Positions 19,731 to 30,343 are shown, counted from the first letter of the stretch. The stretch: 64,000 bases of DNA from Photobacterium aphoticum (GCF_001029435.1 NZ_LDOV01000001.1:184278-248277), one strand, 5' to 3'. Notes: generated by a model from the sequence alone, not told the origin. Program-made: numbers and translations.

Positions 19731-21413
19731 TTACGCTTTCTTCTCCGGCATACTGATAATGTGAATGTCTTGCTGAGGGAACGGAATCGAGATCCCTTCG
19801 CGATCAAAGCGCATTTTCACTTCGCGGGTAACATCCCAATACACATCCCAGTAGTCTTCGGTTTTTACCCAAGGGCGCACAATGAAATCCACCGATGAGG
19901 TGTTAAGCACGTGTAGCTTGATCATGGCTTCAGGGGAGCGCAATACCATTGGATGCTCAGCAACAATGTCGTGCAGCACTTTCTCGGCTTTTTCAACGTC
20001 ATCGCTGTAACCAATCCCAAACACCATATCGACTCGGCGTACGCGTTCGTGTGTGATGTTTTTAATGGTATCGCCCCAAATCTTGCTGTTTGGCACAATC
20101 AAAATTTGGTTATCAAAGGTTTTGATCGTGGTGCTGACTAAGCTCATGTGGCTTACCTTGCCGGAGGTGCCACCGGCTTCAACAAAGTCATCCACATCAA
20201 ACGGGCGGTAAATCAGCAGCATCATGCCAGAGGCAAAGTTAGACAGGGTATCTTGTAACGCGAAACCGATGATGACACCGGCAACCCCGAAACCGGTCAG
20301 GATAGGGGTGAGATCTAAGCCGACTTGCGCGAGGGCAAACAGCAGACCAATACACAGCACCACGTTACCGGTGATCGAGATGAAGAAGTCTTTCATCAAC
20401 TGCGACATGCGCAGGGTCGGAGAGGAGACGGCGCGGGTTACGATTTGACGCGTGATGTTTTTCAAAATCTTAAAGATAAAGACAATCAATAAGAAAATGA
20501 ACAACTTGAACAACATCTGCGGGGTGTTTTCAAGCAACCAGGATTTGATGTTGTCAAACCAGCCCGACAAGATTGAAATGATCACTTTGACGTTGAGCAG
20601 TTCGTTGGTCAGGTTACCCGTGGTTTCAAACAGCTGCTTGGTGTAGTCGGTGGTTTCCAATCCCATTTCTTTACCGAGATCTGCGAGGTATTGCACCGCC
20701 TCAATATCGTTTTCGACCTTACGTTGCGCCAGAATTTGTTGCAGCTGTAAGGTGGCTTTTTCACCTTCGGCAGCGGCTTTGAGCTGGCCTGACAATGTTT
20801 CTTCTTGCTGGCTGTCAAAACTCAGCATGGCTGACATAAAGTCCAAGCGCTGGCGAACACTTTCGACTAATGCTGCGGCTTCCTTAGGCTTGGGTACGCC
20901 AAGGCGGTCTAACCAGCGGAAGTTAATCCACTGCTCTTTGAGCATCTTGTGGTATAGCCCGGTGGTTTCCTGCAAGGATTTTTGCATCAGCAGCTTTTGT
21001 TCAGGATCGGCTTTATCGATTTCTTCCTGCTGAGCGGTAAGCTGCTTATATAAAAAATCAATGGCGGATTTTAAATAAGCCACTTGTTCATTGACGAGCT
21101 TGATCACCAGTGGCTTTTGTTCTTCGTCATACTGATTGAGTAACGATTGTACCTCGGCACGAATTTCATCGTTTTTCTTCAGCATCTGCATATCAATGAC
21201 ATTCTTGGCCGTGCCGGTTTTGCCGGCCGCTTGTTTGGCTAAGACTTTGAGATCGTCATCGAGTGTATCAATGGTGTTGATGATTTTTTCTGACGGCGTG
21301 AGCGTCACGGTTTCTTCAACGGCTTCGGTAGCTGTTGATGGATCTGCAGGCGGCGCCGATTCGGCATAAAGATGAAAACTGAAAAAGAGTAGGAAAAGTA
21401 ACGACCAGCGCAT
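19731..21413 (-). CDS. MscS-family mechanosensitive channel with long periplasmic domain
   Basis: A 560-residue protein: signal peptide (residues 1-17, ending LYA-ES), a long helical periplasmic region rich in Gln/Glu/Lys (about 30-270), several membrane helices, and the MscS pore and vestibule. The pore helix GFGVAGVIIGFALQDTLSNFASG and the beta-domain segment DVDDFVEAGGTSGKV are diagnostic. Channels of this build relieve turgor on osmotic downshock. Start supported by GAGGT. Single gene with its own terminator. Confidence 0.92.
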   Translation of the reverse strand: MRWSLLFLLFFSFHLYAESAPPADPSTATEAVEETVTLTPSEKIINTIDTLDDDLKVLAKQAAGKTGTAKNVIDMQMLKKNDEIRAEVQSLLNQYDEEQKPLVIKLVNEQVAYLKSAIDFLYKQLTAQQEEIDKADPEQKLLMQKSLQETTGLYHKMLKEQWINFRWLDRLGVPKPKEAAALVESVRQRLDFMSAMLSFDSQQEETLSGQLKAAAEGEKATLQLQQILAQRKVENDIEAVQYLADLGKEMGLETTDYTKQLFETTGNLTNELLNVKVIISILSGWFDNIKSWLLENTPQMLFKLFIFLLIVFIFKILKNITRQIVTRAVSSPTLRMSQLMKDFFISITGNVVLCIGLLFALAQVGLDLTPILTGFGVAGVIIGFALQDTLSNFASGMMLLIYRPFDVDDFVEAGGTSGKVSHMSLVSTTIKTFDNQILIVPNSKIWGDTIKNITHERVRRVDMVFGIGYSDDVEKAEKVLHDIVAEHPMVLRSPEAMIKLHVLNTSSVDFIVRPWVKTEDYWDVYWDVTREVKMRFDREGISIPFPQQDIHIISMPEKKA

Positions 21414-21593
21414 TGTTATACCTCTACGACTGACACTGACAGAATAAACACTAATTGTAGTGAATTCCGATTTTGTCAGAGAGGATTATTTGGTGACTGG
21501 GCAAGCAAAATGAAAAAGAAATAACCGCAAATTCAGTGTGGTAATGGGGTATGCGCAGATGTGACGACAAAGAAAGGAAGGGCAATTGGCAGA

Positions 21594-21621
21594 TAAAAAA
21601 AGGCCCCCAACCTGTGGGGGC
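21594..21621 (-). terminator. pst operon terminator
   Basis: On the minus strand: stem GCCCCCA / TGGGGGC, loop CAGGT, then a C and seven T. It lies about 90 bases past the pstB stop. Confidence 0.85.
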
Positions 21622-21712
21622 AAATTTTACCATCGCTGTTATTATTCGTTTCACGCGATATAAGACATTGAGGAAGGTCTTATTGTGTGGAATTCAGTTG
21701 TTATAATCTGGA

Positions 21713-22462
21713 TTAACCAAAGTCACCGTTCACGTAACCACGGGTGCGATCATCACGTGGGTTGTTGAACAGCACTTGTGTGTCATCGTGCTCAACCAGT
21801 TCACCCATCAGGAAGAAAGCAGTACGGTCTGAAATACGACGCGCTTGCTGCATGGAGTGGGTGACGATAACGATGGTGAAGTCTTTTTTCAGTGACTCCA
21901 TCAAATCTTCAATTTTCTTGGTCGCAATCGGGTCAAGGGCAGAGGTTGGTTCATCCATCAGGATCACTTCTGGCTGCATCGCGATGGTACGGGCAATACA
22001 CAGACGCTGCTGCTGACCACCTGACAGACCAAATGCGTGTGATTTCAGACGGTCTTTCACTTCGTCCCATAGGGCTGCGCCACGCAGTGACTGCTCAACC
22101 ACTTCATCCAGTTGCTTTTTATCTGTCACACCTTGTGCACGCAGGCCGTAAGCTACGTTTTCGTAGATGCTCATCGGGAACGGGTTCGGCTTCTGGAATA
22201 CCATCCCCACTTTAATACGCAGCTGCGCCACATCGATATTGCCGTACACATCCTGATCGTCCATGGTCAGCTTACCGTTGATTTTTACGCCTTCAATCAG
22301 GTCGTTCATGCGGTTCAAGCAGCGCAACAGGGTCGATTTACCACAGCCTGATGGGCCAATCAGTGCCGTCACCTGACGGTTTGGGATTGGCAGACAAATT
22401 GACTTCAGTGCTTGGTTGTTGCCGTAGTAAAGATCTAGGTTTTCGATATTAAATTTGTTCAT
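21713..22462 (-). CDS. pstB: phosphate ABC transporter ATP-binding protein
   Basis: A 249-residue ABC ATPase with Walker [10 protein letters not shown], the PstB-typical CLNRMNDLI after it, signature LSGGQQQRL, and Walker [14 protein letters not shown]. It powers the PstSCAB high-affinity phosphate importer. Last gene of the operon; no phoU follows. Strong GAGGAAGAG ribosome site. Confidence 0.97.
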   Translation of the reverse strand: MNKFNIENLDLYYGNNQALKSICLPIPNRQVTALIGPSGCGKSTLLRCLNRMNDLIEGVKINGKLTMDDQDVYGNIDVAQLRIKVGMVFQKPNPFPMSIYENVAYGLRAQGVTDKKQLDEVVEQSLRGAALWDEVKDRLKSHAFGLSGGQQQRLCIARTIAMQPEVILMDEPTSALDPIATKKIEDLMESLKKDFTIVIVTHSMQQARRISDRTAFFLMGELVEHDDTQVLFNNPRDDRTRGYVNGDFG

Positions 22463-22481
22463 GGTTTCTCTTCCTCAAAAA

Positions 22482-23348
22482 TCAGTAAGTCGCAGTATTG
22501 AATCGGCTAGCAATCAGTTTGGTAATCAGGTTAATCACAAGGACAACAACAATCAGGATGGTGGCCGTTGCGTAGGCCTGGTTCCATTCGTGAATGGTGT
22601 AAAGCTCTTGCGTTAACTTATACAGGTGAACGGTTAACGTACGGCCAGAGTCAAACATGCTCTCTGGAATACGGGCAACCATGCCTGCTGTCATGAATAC
22701 CGGTGCTGATTCACCAATAACACGACCGACGCTGAGGATAATGGACGTTACAATCCCTGGCATTGCACTTGGCAAAATCAAACGCCAGATGGTGTAAATC
22801 TTTGACGCACCCAAACCGTATGAACCTTCACGGTAGGTTTGTGGTACCGCCATCAATGCTTCTTCTGTGGTACGGATAATCACCGGTAGGATCAGGATAC
22901 TCAGTGTCAGTGCCCCTGACAGAATCGAGTAACCAAAGCCCATCACCACGACGAAGAATGTCATACCGAATAGACCGTAAATAATTGACGGAATACCCGC
23001 GAGTGATTCGGTACAGAAGCGAATCACTTTGACCAGACGGCTGCCGACTTTGGCGTACTCCGTCAGGTAAATCGCTGTCATGATACCCAGTGGAGCCGCC
23101 ACACCGATAGACGCGGCAACCATGTACAGGGTAGAGACGATCATCGGCCAGATACCCGATTCTTCACCAATGGTGGTGTAGGCGCTGGTAATGAATGACC
23201 AATTCACATGAGAAAGTCCGTTGCTCAGGATGTACCACACCACCCACACGAGAAAACCAACGGTAATTGTCGCAGCACCCCAAATCAGGGCGGTTGAAAT
23301 TTTATCTTTCATTTGCTGCTTAGCGGTATTTGTTCCTTGTAGAGCCAT
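22482..23348 (-). CDS. pstA: phosphate ABC transporter permease
   Basis: A 288-residue inner-membrane permease with six predicted helices and the binding-protein-dependent transport loop (EALMAVPQTYREGSYGLGASK...). Five bases separate it from the pstC stop. Forms the channel with PstC. Confidence 0.95.
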   Translation of the reverse strand: MALQGTNTAKQQMKDKISTALIWGAATITVGFLVWVVWYILSNGLSHVNWSFITSAYTTIGEESGIWPMIVSTLYMVAASIGVAAPLGIMTAIYLTEYAKVGSRLVKVIRFCTESLAGIPSIIYGLFGMTFFVVVMGFGYSILSGALTLSILILPVIIRTTEEALMAVPQTYREGSYGLGASKIYTIWRLILPSAMPGIVTSIILSVGRVIGESAPVFMTAGMVARIPESMFDSGRTLTVHLYKLTQELYTIHEWNQAYATATILIVVVLVINLITKLIASRFNTATY

Positions 23349-23353
23349 GGTGA

Positions 23354-24265
23354 TTACCTCGCACGCTCACGGTTTAGATACAGAAGGACGGCGTTTAGCA
23401 TCATGATGAACACGAGCAGTACAATACCTGTAGCGTAAAGGGCACTTGCGTGTAGGCCGGTGGCGTACGACATTTCAATCGCAATGTTCGCCGTTAGCGT
23501 ACGGGCAGATTCCAAAATACCTTCAGGCATGGCAGGTGAGTTACCCATTACCATGATGATGGCCATGGTCTCACCCAGTGCACGTGCCACACCCAGGATC
23601 ACACCTGTCATGATGCCGGAGCGAGCAGCTGGAACAAGGAGTTTAAAAATCGTAAACATCTGTGACGCGCCAAGGGCATAAGAGCCTTCTTTGTAGCTGC
23701 GTGGCACGGCACGGATAGAGGTTTCTGATACGGTGATAACGGTTGGCAGAATCATCACTGCCAGTACGACGATACCTGCTAGTACGGTGTTACCGGCCGG
23801 TACGTTAAACACGTCCTGAATCAATGGCACGATGATCACCAAGCCAAAGAAGCCGTATACCACAGAAGGGATACCTGCCAGCAGTTCAATCATCGGGCGG
23901 ATGATGCTTGCCAGACGCTTCGGTGCGACTTCCGCGATGAAAATAGCGGTCAGTACGCCAACCGGTACACCAATCACCACCGCACCGGCGGTAGAGACGA
24001 TAGAGGCCACAATCATTGGCGCAATACCGTAAAGGGCAGGTGGCAGCCAGTCTTGGCCAAACACAATGGCGCTTACGCCAGCGTGCTCAAAGGCGGCATA
24101 GCCTTCACGGAAGATGAAGTAACCGATTAAAATCAGAGACAGAATGCCGAGTGCGGCACTCGAAAGGAATAGGTACTTGAAAAACAGTTCGCGCCAATCA
24201 ATTTTATCTTTGGCTTTTAGCGACGTGCTTTTCGATGAAGTAGCAATATTATTCGCGATGGTCAT
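23354..24265 (-). CDS. pstC: phosphate ABC transporter permease
   Basis: A 303-residue permease with six helices and the EAA-type loop (AVPRSYKEGSYALGAS). The frame is open upstream to 24352, but the ATG at 24265 is chosen because GGAG lies 8 bases before it and the protein then begins as other PstC proteins do, with a short cytoplasmic tail. Partner of PstA. Confidence 0.95.
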   Translation of the reverse strand: MTIANNIATSSKSTSLKAKDKIDWRELFFKYLFLSSAALGILSLILIGYFIFREGYAAFEHAGVSAIVFGQDWLPPALYGIAPMIVASIVSTAGAVVIGVPVGVLTAIFIAEVAPKRLASIIRPMIELLAGIPSVVYGFFGLVIIVPLIQDVFNVPAGNTVLAGIVVLAVMILPTVITVSETSIRAVPRSYKEGSYALGASQMFTIFKLLVPAARSGIMTGVILGVARALGETMAIIMVMGNSPAMPEGILESARTLTANIAIEMSYATGLHASALYATGIVLLVFIMMLNAVLLYLNRERAR

Positions 24266-24338
24266 AGTTCTTACTCCAGATATCGGGAAACCAAGGGGTA
24301 ATCCTGTTAAATCCAATACCAAGGAATCAAAATAAAAG

Positions 24339-24366
24339 CCGGTCACCGTCACCTGACGATGACCGG
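24339..24366 (-). promoter_or_regulatory. intercistronic hairpin between pstS and pstC
   Basis: CCGGTCACCGTC / GACGATGACCGG pairs over 12 positions with one mismatch and an ACCT loop; on the minus strand CTTTTATTTTG follows. This could partly terminate transcription or protect the pstS 3' end, giving more PstS than permease. Confidence 0.6.
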
Positions 24367-24375
24367 AAAAATAAC

Positions 24376-25194
24376 TTACTTAACAGTGATGAAGCCTTTG
24401 TCTGCAACGATTTTCTGACCTTCTGGGCCTTTCACCCATGTCAGGAAGTCAAGCGCAGCTTGTGATGGACGGCCATCTTTGTAAACCACAAGGAATGGAC
24501 GCTGTACGCTGTACTCACCGGCTTTAATCGCTGCAATAGAAGGCTTGTGGTTGTCGATAGACAGCGGCTTAACAGAACCGTCAACAGAGCCTAGCGAGAT
24601 GTAACCGATAGCAAATGGGTTGTTGGCAACGATAGTTTTTAGCTGGCCATTACCGCTTGCTACTTGTGCACGCTGAGAAATGGCTGACACTTTGATGCCG
24701 TTGATTTTCTTCTTCAGGCTCATGATGTCTTCAAAAGCACCGCGTGTGCCTGATGCGGTATCGCGGGTTGCCACAACGATTGGCTTGTCATCACCACCGA
24801 CTTGTTTCCAGTTAGTGATTTCGCCTTTGTAGATTTTTGCTACTTCTTCTTTAGAAAGGTCAGTCACAGGGTTGTTGTTATGAACGACAACGGCGATGCC
24901 GTCACGCGCGATAACTACTTCTTTGATGTTGTCGGCTTTTTCAGAGTCTTTCAGTTCACGAGAGCTCATGCCTAGGTCTGATGAACCGTCGTGGGCAGCA
25001 CGTACACCCGCAGAAGAGCCAGGGCCTTGTACCTCAACAGTCACATCGTGTGATTTTGCATAGGTCTCACCCAACACTTCCATGATAGGGGATACGGAGC
25101 TCGAACCTACAACAGACACTGTCTCGTTCGCGACAGCTGGGTTGAATACCATTGAACCTGCTAGGGCTAGTGCACCAATAACCTGTGTTTTCAT
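24376..25194 (-). CDS. pstS: phosphate-binding periplasmic protein
   Basis: A 272-residue protein with a signal peptide (cleaved near VANA-type site, residues 20-23) and the PstS phosphate-loop segment VVGSSSVSPIM, followed by GPGSSAGVRAAHDGSSDLGMSSR and TRDTASGTRGAFE, which hold typical phosphate ligands. Short PstS type, about 250 residues mature. First gene of pstSCAB, divergent from a chemoreceptor gene. Confidence 0.95.
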   Translation of the reverse strand: MKTQVIGALALAGSMVFNPAVANETVSVVGSSSVSPIMEVLGETYAKSHDVTVEVQGPGSSAGVRAAHDGSSDLGMSSRELKDSEKADNIKEVVIARDGIAVVVHNNNPVTDLSKEEVAKIYKGEITNWKQVGGDDKPIVVATRDTASGTRGAFEDIMSLKKKINGIKVSAISQRAQVASGNGQLKTIVANNPFAIGYISLGSVDGSVKPLSIDNHKPSIAAIKAGEYSVQRPFLVVYKDGRPSQAALDFLTWVKGPEGQKIVADKGFITVK

Positions 25195-25269
25195 TTTCCT
25201 AATCCTTAAATAGTTTGGCTACATTGCCATTAGGTTTTGAATGAACGAGGCAAAGATTAGGGAAGGAAT

Positions 25270-25287
25270 ATGACAATCATGTTTCAG
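25270..25287 (-). promoter_or_regulatory. candidate Pho box upstream of pstS
   Basis: Read on the minus strand, CTGAAACATGATTGTCAT has two 7-base units 11 bases apart; they match the CTGTCAT Pho-box unit at 4 and 6 of 7 positions. It lies about 75 bases upstream of the pstS start, a usual place for PhoB. Confidence 0.5.
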
Positions 25288-25567
25288 AAGTTTGAACACT
25301 CTATGACGCCCTATATTTATGACCAATAAAGCATCAATTTATAAATGGGCATTCTCTATATGCATGATATGTAAAGATATTTAATTCGAAGTCAAAAAAA
25401 TGGCGTTAACAATAGTGAAAGTTGACACGAATTGTTACCCTATCTTATTGATAACACTGTGTTTATATGTAGACATTTTTGCGATCAAGATCTATATTCT
25501 TACACCGGAAATACACGCCAAACAGACGCATGGAAGCGACAAAAAACATTACTCTTTTGAGACTATC

Positions 25568-27196
25568 ATGCACTTTTCATTAAAAAACATTTCTATTCGC
25601 TTTCAGGTATTGATGCCTGTGATGCTAATGGTGGTGGTGTTGTTTGCTGCACTATTGACCACTAAGAGCAAACTGGTTGAAGAACAACAGTCTGTTTCAA
25701 CAACGACCGAACAGTTAATCACTTATAAAGATACATTGGCGCAGATCAGCGATCGTGTTTATCCCCTACGTATCAGTGCGGTGTACGCGATTTATGACGC
25801 GAACCGTCGTACCAGTTTTATGAATGAACTGACCGCCGCGACTTCAGCGCTGCGTAATGATGTTCAGATCATGGAACAAGAGCCGGCATTCCGCACTTAT
25901 GCCCAGCAAGTGGGTAAAACCATTGATGCTTATATTGATTACTCTAAGCGTGCAGTGACGTTTTTTGAGCGCTACCAGCGCGGTGAAGCAACCAGCGCAG
26001 AGTTCACTAACTTCACCAATCAATACCGCAGCGTGGGTAATGACATGGTGACGGCGATTAATCAGCTGTCTCAGCAAGTGAATGAAGTGTCAAACCGTGA
26101 ACTTGACCAAAGCACGAAAGATAATGCCGCTGTGATGTCGATGGCGACCATGGTGATTTGCGCACTGTTTGTTGCGGTCACCTTTATGGCATGGTGGTTA
26201 TCTGGCCTGATTGTTAATCCTATTTTGAAACTGCAGCAAGTGATGCAGGCGGTGGCGGCAGGTAACCTGACGGTACGTGCGGAACAAGACGGTACCAATG
26301 AAATGGCACAGCTAAGCGGCCATGTGAACAACACGGTTCAGCAGCTAAGCACAACGGTTGATTCAATGATCCGCATCAGTGAAGACGTGGCATCAGCGGC
26401 TACAGAGTTAGCGGCAGTGATGACTCAGTCTGAAGCCAATGCACAGTCTGAGCAGAACGAGATTGATCAAGTGGCGTCTGCGGTGAACGAACTATCGAGC
26501 ACGGCTGATAATGTGAGTGATAACGCCACAGCGGCAGATGAGACCGCGAAGCAGACCGATGCGCTGGCACGTCAGGGCTTGGATATCTTTGAAGAAAGCA
26601 GCGCAGCCAGCGTGCAGATGTCTGAAACCTTGTCTGAAGCGGCAAACGTGGTAACACGTCTGCGTGATCAGTCTGAGCAAATCAGCAAAGTGATTGAAGT
26701 GATCCGTGGTATTTCAGAGCAGACCAACCTGTTGGCGCTGAACGCCGCGATTGAAGCGGCTCGTGCCGGTGAGTCTGGCCGTGGCTTTGCAGTGGTCGCC
26801 GATGAAGTCCGTATGCTGGCGGCGCGTACGCAGTCTTCGACACAAGAAATTCAGTCCATCATTGAAGAGTTGCAATCGCAGTCCAACAATGCGAACGACA
26901 GCATGCAAGCGAGCCTTGAAATGCTGGATCGTAACCAGCAGCTGGCGAGCCAGGCCAATGACGCGCTGGTGGGTATCACAGAGTCTGTACTGCAAATCAG
27001 TGACATGAACACTCAAGTGGCAACCGCCGCTGAGCAGCAGTCTCAGGTGACGCAAGACATTAACCGTAATGTCAGCAACATGTCTGAAATCATCAATCAG
27101 AACGTTGCCGGTATCAGCCAGAGCGCGATGGCAAGTAATGAGCTATCTCGTTTGGCAGAGCAGCAGAAACAACAGCTGTCATTCTTTAAGCTGTAA
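25568..27196 (+). CDS. methyl-accepting chemotaxis protein
   Basis: A 542-residue receptor. First membrane helix (about residues 10-33), a periplasmic four-helix-bundle type sensor of about 150 residues, second helix (about 192-214), HAMP, and a signalling domain with the hairpin tip [32 protein letters not shown]. The frame is open from 25400, but the ATG at 25568 is chosen because the upstream peptide does not look like a receptor N-terminus. Ligand unknown. Divergent from pstS, though shared phosphate control is only a guess. Confidence 0.93.
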   Translation: MHFSLKNISIRFQVLMPVMLMVVVLFAALLTTKSKLVEEQQSVSTTTEQLITYKDTLAQISDRVYPLRISAVYAIYDANRRTSFMNELTAATSALRNDVQIMEQEPAFRTYAQQVGKTIDAYIDYSKRAVTFFERYQRGEATSAEFTNFTNQYRSVGNDMVTAINQLSQQVNEVSNRELDQSTKDNAAVMSMATMVICALFVAVTFMAWWLSGLIVNPILKLQQVMQAVAAGNLTVRAEQDGTNEMAQLSGHVNNTVQQLSTTVDSMIRISEDVASAATELAAVMTQSEANAQSEQNEIDQVASAVNELSSTADNVSDNATAADETAKQTDALARQGLDIFEESSAASVQMSETLSEAANVVTRLRDQSEQISKVIEVIRGISEQTNLLALNAAIEAARAGESGRGFAVVADEVRMLAARTQSSTQEIQSIIEELQSQSNNANDSMQASLEMLDRNQQLASQANDALVGITESVLQISDMNTQVATAAEQQSQVTQDINRNVSNMSEIINQNVAGISQSAMASNELSRLAEQQKQQLSFFKL

Positions 27197-27218
27197 GTGA
27201 GCTTAAACAAAAGATGAT

Positions 27219-27250
27219 AAAGGGTCTTCTTCGGAAGGCCCTTTTCTTTT
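27219..27250 (+). terminator. chemoreceptor gene terminator
   Basis: AAAGGGTCTTC / GAAGGCCCTTT (one T-G wobble) with a TTCG loop and a T-rich tail. Confidence 0.85.
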
Positions 27251-27308
27251 GGTCGCGATGACAGGAAATGCGTTATGATGGCCTTAAGAGCGACAAATAA
27301 AACGGCCG

Positions 27309-28232
27309 ATGATGATAAAAAAAGCCCAACAAATGGTGGTGTATAACGCCTTAATCCACCAACGTAGTTTTACCAAAGCTGCCCAACTTCTTGATATTTC
27401 CCGTACCCAGGTCAGTAAACAAATCCAGCAACTTGAAGAGCGGCTTGGCGTGCAGTTAGTGCAACGCACCACCCGCTCGTTTGCCTTAACGGAAGCCGGC
27501 GAGCGGTTTGCCGTTCACTGCGCCAATATGGTTGATGAAATTAACGAAGCAGAAAGTGAGTTACTGCAAAGCAGCGATAACATGCAAGGGTTATTGCGCG
27601 TGGGCAGTGCGCAATCTTTCGCGCGTCACCATATCTCTCCTTATTTGGGAGACTTCCATCAGCAATATCCGCAGTTAGATGTGGAAATGAGTTTGTTTGA
27701 TCACCGTGTGGATTTGATCGCCGAGCAATTGGATCTGTGGATTGGGATGACCGATTCGCCGCCGGAAGGGTTTGTGGCGCGCCATCTGGCTGATTGCCAT
27801 TTCGTGCTGGCGGCCAGTCCGGATTATCTGGCCAAACACGGTGTGCCTTATCATCCGGACGATCTCGCGCAGCATAACTGCATTACCTATTACAGCCGGG
27901 AGCGAAAAGACAACCTGTGGAGCTTCCGTCAGGGGGAGTCTTCCCTCAATGTCAAAGTGACCGGTAATTTTCGGGTGGATTCGGCAGACGCTATTTTAGA
28001 TGCCACCGTGTCCGGGCACGGGGTGGGGTACTTGGCAACCTACCTGTTAGACAAAGAGTTTCAAGAGGGGCGATTGGTGCGGTTAATGCCGGATTGGACG
28101 CTGTCTCAATACATGCCTCTTTATGCGGTTTACCCACGACACAAATTCCTGCCTAAAAAAGTGCAGGCGTTTTTAGAGTTCATTCGTCACCACATTGGTG
28201 AGCCCGTTTACTGGGACAAAGTGCTCAAGTAA
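27309..28232 (+). CDS. LysR-family transcriptional regulator
   Basis: A 307-residue regulator with a clear N-terminal winged helix (MVVYNALIHQRSFTKAAQLLDISRTQVSKQIQQLEERLG) and a C-terminal effector domain. It resembles the CrgA/AaeR group of LysR proteins in having a long domain-spanning helix and 'RTTRSFALTEAG'. It is on the same strand as nupC but separated by 287 bases with its own promoter, so its target is not evident. Confidence 0.85.
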   Translation: MMIKKAQQMVVYNALIHQRSFTKAAQLLDISRTQVSKQIQQLEERLGVQLVQRTTRSFALTEAGERFAVHCANMVDEINEAESELLQSSDNMQGLLRVGSAQSFARHHISPYLGDFHQQYPQLDVEMSLFDHRVDLIAEQLDLWIGMTDSPPEGFVARHLADCHFVLAASPDYLAKHGVPYHPDDLAQHNCITYYSRERKDNLWSFRQGESSLNVKVTGNFRVDSADAILDATVSGHGVGYLATYLLDKEFQEGRLVRLMPDWTLSQYMPLYAVYPRHKFLPKKVQAFLEFIRHHIGEPVYWDKVLK

Positions 28233-28313
28233 TCCAATTAGGTATCAAATGTTATCGCTGTATGGAATTTAATCATGGCGATAACGTTTACCTGTGTCAT
28301 TTGCGTGAAATTC

Positions 28314-28329
28314 TGTGACCATTATCACT
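28314..28329. promoter_or_regulatory. CRP site upstream of nupC
   Basis: TGTGACCATTATCACT matches the CRP palindrome TGTGA-N6-TCACA at 9 of 10 defined positions. It lies about 205 bases before the nupC start and 137 bases before the -35 element, so it may act together with another site (CytR is known to pair with CRP at nupC in E. coli). Confidence 0.65.
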
Positions 28330-28450
28330 CTCCGTGACAACTGTATCCCGTATTTGAACCAATCTCACATTTTGGGGCGTATTCGTTGAAGAATACGCCA
28401 TATCCCGCCTTGATGTAGAAAAACTGTAAATAGGTGTAACAACATGATCC

Positions 28451-28478
28451 TTGTCACGGTTTTGAATATGCATAGAAT
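28451..28478 (+). promoter_or_regulatory. sigma-70-type promoter for nupC
   Basis: -35 TTGTCA (28451-28456), 16-base spacer, -10 TAGAAT (28473-28478), about 40 bases before the start codon. Confidence 0.5.
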
Positions 28479-28519
28479 GCCTCCGCAATCGTTTACTAAC
28501 AATTTTGTGGAGTTTGACC

Positions 28520-29737
28520 GTGAATTATCTGGTCAGTGCGCTAGGCGTGATTACGCTTTTTGCGGTTGCAGTACTTTTTTCTGAAAATCGTCGTCAAATT
28601 AATTGGCGTACCGTGGGTGGTGCGTTTGCAATTCAATTGATTTTCGCCGGTTTCATCCTTTATGTCCCTGTGGGTCGTGAGATCTTAAACAGCGTGTCAT
28701 CAGGGGTTTCAGGCATCATCGACTACGGTCGTATCGGTACTGAGTTCCTGTTCGGTCAACTTGCACAATTTAAGCTGGGCTTCATTTTTGCAGTTAACGT
28801 ACTGCCTACCATCGTTTTCTTCTCAGCATTGATCTCTGTGCTTTACTACCTTGGCGTAATGGGTTTTGTGATCCGTACTATCGGTGGTCTGCTGCAACGC
28901 GTATTGGGTACAACCCGTACGGAATCAATGTCTGCAACAGCTAACATCTTTGTGGGTTCAGTAGAAGCACCGTTGGTGGTGCGTCCTTACCTTGAGAAAA
29001 TGAGCCGTTCAGAGCTATTTGCCGTCATGGTAGGTGGTTTGGCATCTGTAGCCGGTGGTACGCTGGTGGGTTATGCCGGTCTGGGTGTGGAAATCAGCTA
29101 CTTGATCGCAGCAAGCTTTATGTCTGCACCTGCAGGTTTGATGATGGCAAAAATCCTCGTGCCACAAACTGAGCAGATCGATGATGCACAAGAAGACGAC
29201 GTTGAAGATGAAAACGCACCGGTTAATATCATCGATGCCGCAACCCAAGGTGCATTGAGCGGTCTGCAAATCGTGATGGCAGTGGGTGCGAGCTTGCTGG
29301 CAGTGATCAGCTTGATCGCCCTGATTAACGGTGGTCTTGGCCATGTGGGTACATGGTTGGGCATGGATAATCTGAGCCTTGAGCTGATCTTTGGTTACTT
29401 GTTTGCGCCAGTGGCATGGCTGATTGGTGTGCCATGGTCTGAAGCAACTGTTGCAGCAAGCCTGATTGGTAAGAAAATTGCCGTAAACGAATTCGTTGCT
29501 TTTGCTGACCTGATGGCAGTGAAAGATCAGCTAAGTGCACACTCTCAAGCGATTGTGACGTTCGCACTGTGTGGCTTTGCTAACCTAACATCGATTGCTA
29601 TGTTGATGGGTGGCCTGGGTGGTGTGGTACCAAGCCGCCGTCCAGACATTGCACGCCTTGGCTTTAAAGCGATTTTTGCCGCGACATTGGCTAACCTAAT
29701 GAGCGCAACCATTGCGGGCGTATTCCTGTCTTTCTAA
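28520..29737 (+). CDS. nupC: NupC-family concentrative nucleoside transporter
   Basis: A 405-residue inner-membrane transporter of the CNT family, with an N-terminal helix, the NRRQINWRTVGGAFAIQ segment, core GSVEAPLVVRPYLEKMSRSELFAVMVGGLASVAGG, and the C-terminal CGFANLTSIAMLMGGLGG motif; these match NupC nucleoside:proton symporters. The frame opens at TTG 28505, but GTG at 28520 has GGAG 7 bases upstream and is preferred. Likely catabolite-controlled through the CRP site. Confidence 0.92.
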   Translation: MNYLVSALGVITLFAVAVLFSENRRQINWRTVGGAFAIQLIFAGFILYVPVGREILNSVSSGVSGIIDYGRIGTEFLFGQLAQFKLGFIFAVNVLPTIVFFSALISVLYYLGVMGFVIRTIGGLLQRVLGTTRTESMSATANIFVGSVEAPLVVRPYLEKMSRSELFAVMVGGLASVAGGTLVGYAGLGVEISYLIAASFMSAPAGLMMAKILVPQTEQIDDAQEDDVEDENAPVNIIDAATQGALSGLQIVMAVGASLLAVISLIALINGGLGHVGTWLGMDNLSLELIFGYLFAPVAWLIGVPWSEATVAASLIGKKIAVNEFVAFADLMAVKDQLSAHSQAIVTFALCGFANLTSIAMLMGGLGGVVPSRRPDIARLGFKAIFAATLANLMSATIAGVFLSF

Positions 29738-29805
29738 TCGCTTGTTATCTTGTTGAGCGTGGTAAGACGCGCAAACACAGGCAAGTAAATAAAAGAATGA
29801 CATAA

Positions 29806-29835
29806 AAAACAGAGTGCTTCGGCACTCTGTTTTTG
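29806..29835 (+). terminator. nupC terminator
   Basis: AAAACAGAGTGC / GCACTCTGTTTT with a TTCG loop and T run. Confidence 0.9.
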
Positions 29836-29987
29836 TTTATAGCGCTGAAAAGCGCATAGGGATATCGCCGGATATGACAACAGCAGATATCGACCGTTTT
29901 GCTTACTTGGGTAAGACCTAAGGACAAGGTAATCTTAGTGAGATAAGATATTACCCGTTGTCTTATTTTTAATACTGGGATACATCT

Positions 29988-30266
29988 GTGAAAAAAACCG
30001 ATGTTGATAAGCTACTGAATGCGCACGCACAATTGGTGCATTCCGAGGGACTGTCTGTGGTGTCCCATACCCAGCGTGTTGATGGCGGTTGGATCCTTCA
30101 TACCCTGATGATTGCAGGCGTAGATGCACCGTTTAAGTTCAAACGTCAGAAAAAATACCAGAGCTTAAAAGGGGCGAAGGTGAACATGACGTATTACCCT
30201 GCCACGGAAGTGATTGCGGGCTTTGAGATCGAATACATGAAAGTGGTGCGGATCAAACGGTATTGA
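29988..30266 (+). CDS. conserved small protein of unknown function
   Basis: A 92-residue basic soluble protein starting with GTG (GGGA 7 bases upstream). It has an N-terminal amphipathic helix (VDKLLNAHAQLVH), then a beta-rich region with VDGGWILHTLMIAGVDAPFKFKRQKKYQSLKGAKVNMTYYP split over several strands. No family is recognised. No signal peptide or membrane helix. Isolated between nupC and the convergent GH16 gene. Confidence 0.65.
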   Translation: MKKTDVDKLLNAHAQLVHSEGLSVVSHTQRVDGGWILHTLMIAGVDAPFKFKRQKKYQSLKGAKVNMTYYPATEVIAGFEIEYMKVVRIKRY

Positions 30267-30343
30267 TCCGCGAGTCATCAAAGGTGCTGATATTCAAAGC
30301 AAAGCGTGTAGCCGTAAAGATGAGTGGCTTATCGCATCAAGCG

